A stretch of 53,905 nucleotides of DNA, taken from the NCBI RefSeq assembly GCF_001544475.1, contig NZ_FCNW02000043.1:1-53905 (forward strand), given 5' to 3'. The translations under genes and the position numbers were made by a program. This DNA comes from Caballeronia humi (GTDB taxonomy: Bacteria > Pseudomonadota > Gammaproteobacteria > Burkholderiales > Burkholderiaceae). The notes under the pieces are model-generated. The model saw nothing but the letters and a program-made list of their open reading frames with translations. It was not told where the DNA came from and did not search any database. Positions 50,927 through 53,905 of this stretch are shown in pieces; position 1 is the first letter of the stretch; every line of letters begins with the position of its first letter.

Positions 50927-51286
50927 TCAGCTCGGATTCAGTTTGTCCAGAACGAACTCTGTCACGGGCCCCGCAATGCCGCCGAGCATTGGTGTGGAAA
51001 ATATGTTCACGACCGATCCGACTGCTCCCGGCACCATACTTACGAGTTGGTCGATGAGTTTGCCGATCCTGCTGTCATCGGCTTCCTCGCCCTTGGCGAC
51101 TTCGGCCTTGAGGTCCTGCACTTGCTGCACCGCCGCGGCTTGCTGGCCAGTTGCCGTCTGCCGTGCCACGACCGCCAGCAACGGTGCAAAGAGCAGTTCC
51201 AGGTCGCGTTGCGAAACGCCTTGAGAGACACAATATTGCGCGCCGCGGCGGATCACGGCCCCCGTCCCCGAGACGCCGGCCTTCAC
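50927..51286 (-). CDS. C-terminal part of the frameshifted TIR-like protein
   Basis: A 119-aa frame that on its own would start at a GTG, but the frame continues back to the G-run with AYVGGNVKAG, which is the natural sequel of the Gly-rich segment of the preceding frame. Contents: RRGAQYCVSQGVSQRDLELLF, a helix rich in Ala/Gln (coiled-coil-like), and a hydrophobic end (VSMVPGAVGSVVNIFSTPML). Such ends are seen on effector-associated proteins of NTPase conflict systems and might insert into membranes. It ends 2 nt before the NACHT gene. Most likely it is the second half of one gene of about 353 residues rather than a separate gene. Confidence 0.6.
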   Translation of the reverse strand: MKAGVSGTGAVIRRGAQYCVSQGVSQRDLELLFAPLLAVVARQTATGQQAAAVQQVQDLKAEVAKGEEADDSRIGKLIDQLVSMVPGAVGSVVNIFSTPMLGGIAGPVTEFVLDKLNPS

Positions 51287-51987
51287 ATTTCCGCCGACGT
51301 AGGCGCCCCCCCCCCCGTGTTCACTTGCGTCCCGGAATTGATGCTGCCGGTGTTCTGTCCACCGACATGCGCACCACCGGCGCCGACCGCCACCGCTCCC
51401 TGCCCCTGCGCGATCGCTCCGCTGCCAGAAAGGCTTGCCCGGTAGGTGATCGTGCCAAGCATGGCAGTGTCACCGGCATCCGGATTGAGTTCGATAAAGC
51501 CATTTGCAACGAGCTTGTCCAGTTGTCGAATGAAATGCAGTTGGAGCGCATCGACATTCTCGTACACCGTATAGAAGTGGCCGAGCCCTTTGAGCTTTCC
51601 CTGAAAGGCACGCAGGCTCGCTCCGTCGCTTTCGCTTTCGCTTGCGCTGGTTGTACTGGTCTCGGAATTCCTGAAATAGGTGAACACGAAGGGTTTGCTG
51701 GTCGATTTGAACTGCCCGAAGGCAGTTTCAAATTCTTCTTCGGTGTATTTGCCCACCTTCGTCCAGAACAGCATGACAAAGACATCGCATTCGCGAATGG
51801 CCTTGTTGTACTCGTCCTGCAGAGCGGTCTTCGAAACGGCATCGAGGAAGTCCTCCCATAAGACAAGTTCGAGAAACACGCCTCGCTGAACCCAAACCTT
51901 ATTCTTCCGGGAGATCGCTACCTCAAAGGCCTGCCGGTCGATCTCCAATTCGGTGGAGGAAGCAAGAAATATCTTCTTCGTTTGCAT
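51283..51987 (-). CDS. TIR-like domain protein, N-terminal part (frameshifted at a G-run)
   Basis: A 234-aa product as the sequence stands. Residues 1-110 form a Rossmann-like, TIR-related domain: KKIFLASSTELEIDRQAFEVA, FLELVLWEDF, ALQDEYNKAIRECDVFVMLF, TKVGKYTEEEFETAFGQF and KPFVFTYFRN. A linker with Ser/Glu repeats, a helical piece (ALQLHFIRQLDKLVANGF) and a Gly-rich segment (GAHVGGQNTGSINSGTQV) follow. The frame then meets 11 consecutive G and ends at TSAEM; one extra G (or two fewer) would continue into the next frame. The ATG at 51987 is chosen because AAGGAGC lies just upstream; the frame is open further. It probably acts as effector or signal partner of the NACHT-FGE protein. Confidence 0.7.
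   Translation of the reverse strand: MQTKKIFLASSTELEIDRQAFEVAISRKNKVWVQRGVFLELVLWEDFLDAVSKTALQDEYNKAIRECDVFVMLFWTKVGKYTEEEFETAFGQFKSTSKPFVFTYFRNSETSTTSASESESDGASLRAFQGKLKGLGHFYTVYENVDALQLHFIRQLDKLVANGFIELNPDAGDTAMLGTITYRASLSGSGAIAQGQGAVAVGAGGAHVGGQNTGSINSGTQVNTGGGAPTSAEM
51306..51316 (-). repeat. Homopolymer of 11 G (C on plus strand) inside the TIR-like gene
   Basis: Eleven identical bases at the exact point where the reading frame of the TIR-like protein must shift by one to continue. Runs of this length slip readily during replication and are used as phase-variation switches; they are also frequent sequencing-error sites. Confidence 0.9.
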
Positions 51988-52389
51988 CGTGACTGCTCCT
52001 TGTCCGCAATGAATAATACGGGGCGTCACCGCAATGGCGCGTACCGATCTTGATGGAGCGACTCGGGCGGCAAAGTGAATGCTCCGGTAACTATAGTCGT
52101 CCACGCCGGCTAGGTGGAGTGATTGTGCAATCAAACCCCTCCTGGGGCCGATAGAACTCGCGGATTTTGGAAAGCCGCTAGCCGAATGAGACGGTTGAGC
52201 AGTGCCTGGGGATGCTGCGCCTTCTCAAGACAGGGGTTGATTTCCGTGCAAATTCCAGGTTAGGGCGCTCTCGCTCCGACAAAGCTTTGCGTTCTGGCGC
52301 CAAAATAATACCTTTTTAGTCAGAGACTTCCTGTCTACCCCCGAACGTGATCCGGCGCATCGCTATCGCGCTGAGTGGCTTCACGCGTC
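51988..52389. other. Intergenic region, no gene seen
   Basis: About 400 bases upstream of the TIR-like gene. It should contain that operon's promoter. The frame of the TIR-like gene is open to 52134, but the extra residues are Arg/Ser-rich and lack a ribosome site. No repeat or tRNA is evident. Confidence 0.4.
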
Positions 52390-52856
52390 GCCACACCTTG
52401 AACCAAAATTGGAAGGAGTCTGCTTGCGTAGCGTCCGACGGGAAAAGTGAAGTCCCGCGGAGGTTGATGCGCTCCTGATGCGTCGGCGCAATCCTTCTGA
52501 GCTGCTCGGCTCCAGGCGATTCGCCTCCAGAGGCTTGTTAGCATCTCGAGTTGCTGCATGTGCGTCGTGTTCCATGCCATCAGAATGTTCGCAAGCAACG
52601 TCAATGCGGAAGACACGGCTGAGAGCGAATCTTCGCGCCGAGCCAATTTGACCGGGATACGCCCAACATGGATCGCACGTTGGACGACATGCACGGCCTC
52701 GCCCCGATTCAACACGTGCTGCAACTCCGTGCGGAAAGACGGGTTCGTGAAGCAATCGATCAGGAAGATGCTACGGAACAGCCGACCGATGTGGACGCCT
52801 CCGTCATAGACCGGCTGCCCACGAGCTGCTGAGCCGAAGCGGGTTAGGGCTTCCAC
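52390..52856 (-). pseudogene. Relic of a Tn3-family transposase (C-terminal part)
   Basis: The minus strand reads GGVHIGRLFRSIFLIDCFTN, then LQHVLNRGEAVHVVQRAIHVG, SSALTLLANILMAWNTTHMQQ, and in a shifted frame RRIAPTHQERINLRGTS. These are the consecutive C-terminal blocks of Tn3-type TnpA (LNKGE, NLLTNAIVVWNT and the INLRG-like end). The start is missing and the frame is broken near 52515, so it is non-functional. No 38-bp terminal repeat or resolvase is seen. Confidence 0.75.
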
Positions 52857-53216
52857 TGCAGTGCATTTTCCTAAGCGAATCGATGGATGCCTCCGTTCAA
52901 GCGCTCGCGCCAGTTCTCTTCAATCTACGCTTCTGATTGACATAATGAACATTTAGCGACTATTAATACGGTATCCCTACCAAACAACTGGCGAGAAACG
53001 ACTTTGCGCATTTGCGTGCTTCAATCCACGCGCTTAAGGGATGACCTTGCTTCCACGCAGTTTCCGGGTTAGGCTCCAACCCGAAATCTGCATCGGAATC
53101 AGGAACGCCCCGTGTGTTGATCGTGGCATCGGGCGGGATGCCGCGTTGTTCGCGTCGGCGATCAGCTAAGTTTGAGCTTTTGCGCATGCGCCCGCTTTCG
53201 AACCGGGCGCATACGC
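52857..53216. other. Intergenic region, no gene seen
   Basis: 360 bases, AT-richer around 52935-52985. No open frame with a credible start, no tRNA and no clear terminator for the following gene, which ends at 53217. It probably marks the edge of the accessory region. Confidence 0.4.
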
Positions 53217-53905
53217 TTATGAACGGCGCGCCGCCGCGTCCAGAAACGCAATCAGCAACGGATGCGGCGCGCCATCACGCGACGACAGTTCGGGATGCCC
53301 CTGCATGCCCGCAAAGAACGGATGCTTATCGGCCTCGATGGCATCGGCGATCGAGCCGCTCTCGTCGTGCGCGCTGACGGTCACGCCGAGCGTCGCGAGC
53401 GGCGCTTCGAGCGCCGGATTGAGCCTGTAGCGATGATTGCAGAGAATGCTCGCCTGCGCGCCGAGCATGGCCGCGATACGCGATCCCGGCACTAAGCTTA
53501 ACGGCCGCAAGCCTGAGCGATGCAACAACACGCCATCCTCGCCAACATGAATCGGCTCGAAGCTGGCGACGCGCGCATCGGGCTGCGCTTCCTTCATGCC
53601 GATCTCATCGCTCTTCAACACGAGCCGCGCGATGGCCGTCGCCATTGACTGCATGCCGAGAGACAAACCCACGACCGGAATCGACGCCAGCCAGCCGAAA
53701 CGCGCGGCCTCGATCTGTCCCGCCACGTGCGCTATGTCCGCGCCCCCCGGCAAAAGAATGCCGTGTGCATCGGCGAGCAAAGTTTCTGCGTTGTCGCGGT
53801 CGATGTCCTGTGCCGCGATGAAGCGCACGTCGAGATCGAAGCCGAGCGCATCGGCGGCGTCACCGAGGGCGGCGAGCGTCGCGGGGTATTGCTGATGCTG
53901 GTCGC
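53217..53905 (-). CDS. CTP-synthase-like glutamine amidotransferase domain protein (5' end outside window)
   Basis: Class I glutamine amidotransferase-like protein related to the C-terminal half of CTP synthase. Visible motifs are GILLPGG, IPVVGLSLGMQSMATAIARL, where the family has G-x-C-x-G-x-Q, and the C-terminal FFAGMQGHPELSSRDGAPHPLLIAFL with the His-Glu pair of the triad. The nucleophilic Cys is Ser (codon TCT), so glutamine hydrolysis is doubtful; the protein could bind rather than hydrolyse its ligand. The frame runs without stop to the window edge, so the true start lies beyond; a GTG at 53828 is internal. It is probably a conserved chromosomal gene outside the island. Confidence 0.8.
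   Translation of the reverse strand, partial: DQHQQYPATLAALGDAADALGFDLDVRFIAAQDIDRDNAETLLADAHGILLPGGADIAHVAGQIEAARFGWLASIPVVGLSLGMQSMATAIARLVLKSDEIGMKEAQPDARVASFEPIHVGEDGVLLHRSGLRPLSLVPGSRIAAMLGAQASILCNHRYRLNPALEAPLATLGVTVSAHDESGSIADAIEADKHPFFAGMQGHPELSSRDGAPHPLLIAFLDAAARRS

Noticed and set aside
51988..52134. Longer N-terminus of the TIR-like protein
   Set aside because: Open frame, but the residues are Arg/Ser/Ala-rich with no fold signal, and the ATG at 51987 has a good AAGGAGC upstream.
1..53905. DGR or retron reverse transcriptase, CRISPR array, tRNA or rRNA genes
   Set aside because: No YxDD-bearing frame, no regularly spaced repeats and no clover-leaf was found by eye on either strand. 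Short tRNAs could still be missed.

Overview
The window looks like accessory DNA from a beta-proteobacterium of the Burkholderia/Paraburkholderia/Caballeronia group. This is an inference from high GC with G/C third positions, DUF3701-type tyrosine integrases, IS1111- and ISNCY-type insertion sequences and a GC-rich NRPS cluster. I saw no rRNA, tRNA or CRISPR array.

Layout. (1) 1-5957: an integrative-element module with two related tyrosine recombinases, one cut by the window edge, bracketing an HU/IHF-like protein, an Rnk/GreA-like protein and small unknown genes. (2) 6138-10213: a patchwork of defence-like genes: a DUF6932 nucleotidyltransferase-fold protein overlapping an unknown 330-aa partner, a small protein, a protein with a C-terminal CAP12-type TIR domain, and a membrane-anchored unknown. 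(3) 10463-24568: a complete type 1 BREX operon (brxA, brxB, brxC, pglX, pglZ, brxL) behind a WYL regulator (BrxR-like), with a palindrome upstream and a 37-codon frame between brxR and brxA. (4) 24600-30498: an IS5-family transposase relic, a two-gene unit (nitrilase-fold protein plus small basic protein) closed by a terminator, then an IS1111-type IS110-family element and an ISNCY element side by side.

(5) 30727-47700: a flavin-dependent monooxygenase gene on the minus strand diverging from a compact NRPS operon: MbtH-like protein, JmjC/cupin oxygenase and two synthetases with domain order A-T-C-A-T and C-A-MT-T-C-A-T-TE. The predicted product is a tetrapeptide: unknown, Orn/Dab-like, N-methyl-Val-like, Ala-like. 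Two C domains are encoded by identical 1,090-bp stretches.

(6) 47701-51987, minus strand: a two-gene conflict system. The first gene encodes a TIR-like protein interrupted by a frameshift at a run of 11 G. The second encodes a NACHT NTPase ending in an FGE-sulfatase (C-type-lectin-fold) domain. Just downstream is a decayed copy of the FGE 3' end that differs from it almost only where the copy has adenine, as expected for the template repeat of a diversity-generating retroelement whose reverse transcriptase has been lost. (7) 52390-53905: a Tn3-family transposase relic and the edge of a CTP-synthase-like glutamine amidotransferase gene that has Ser in place of the nucleophilic Cys.

Overall this is a defence island next to a biosynthetic cluster, separated and edged by mobile-element debris. 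The least described parts are the TIR-like/NACHT-FGE module with its retroelement relic, the nitrilase module and the DUF6932 pair.
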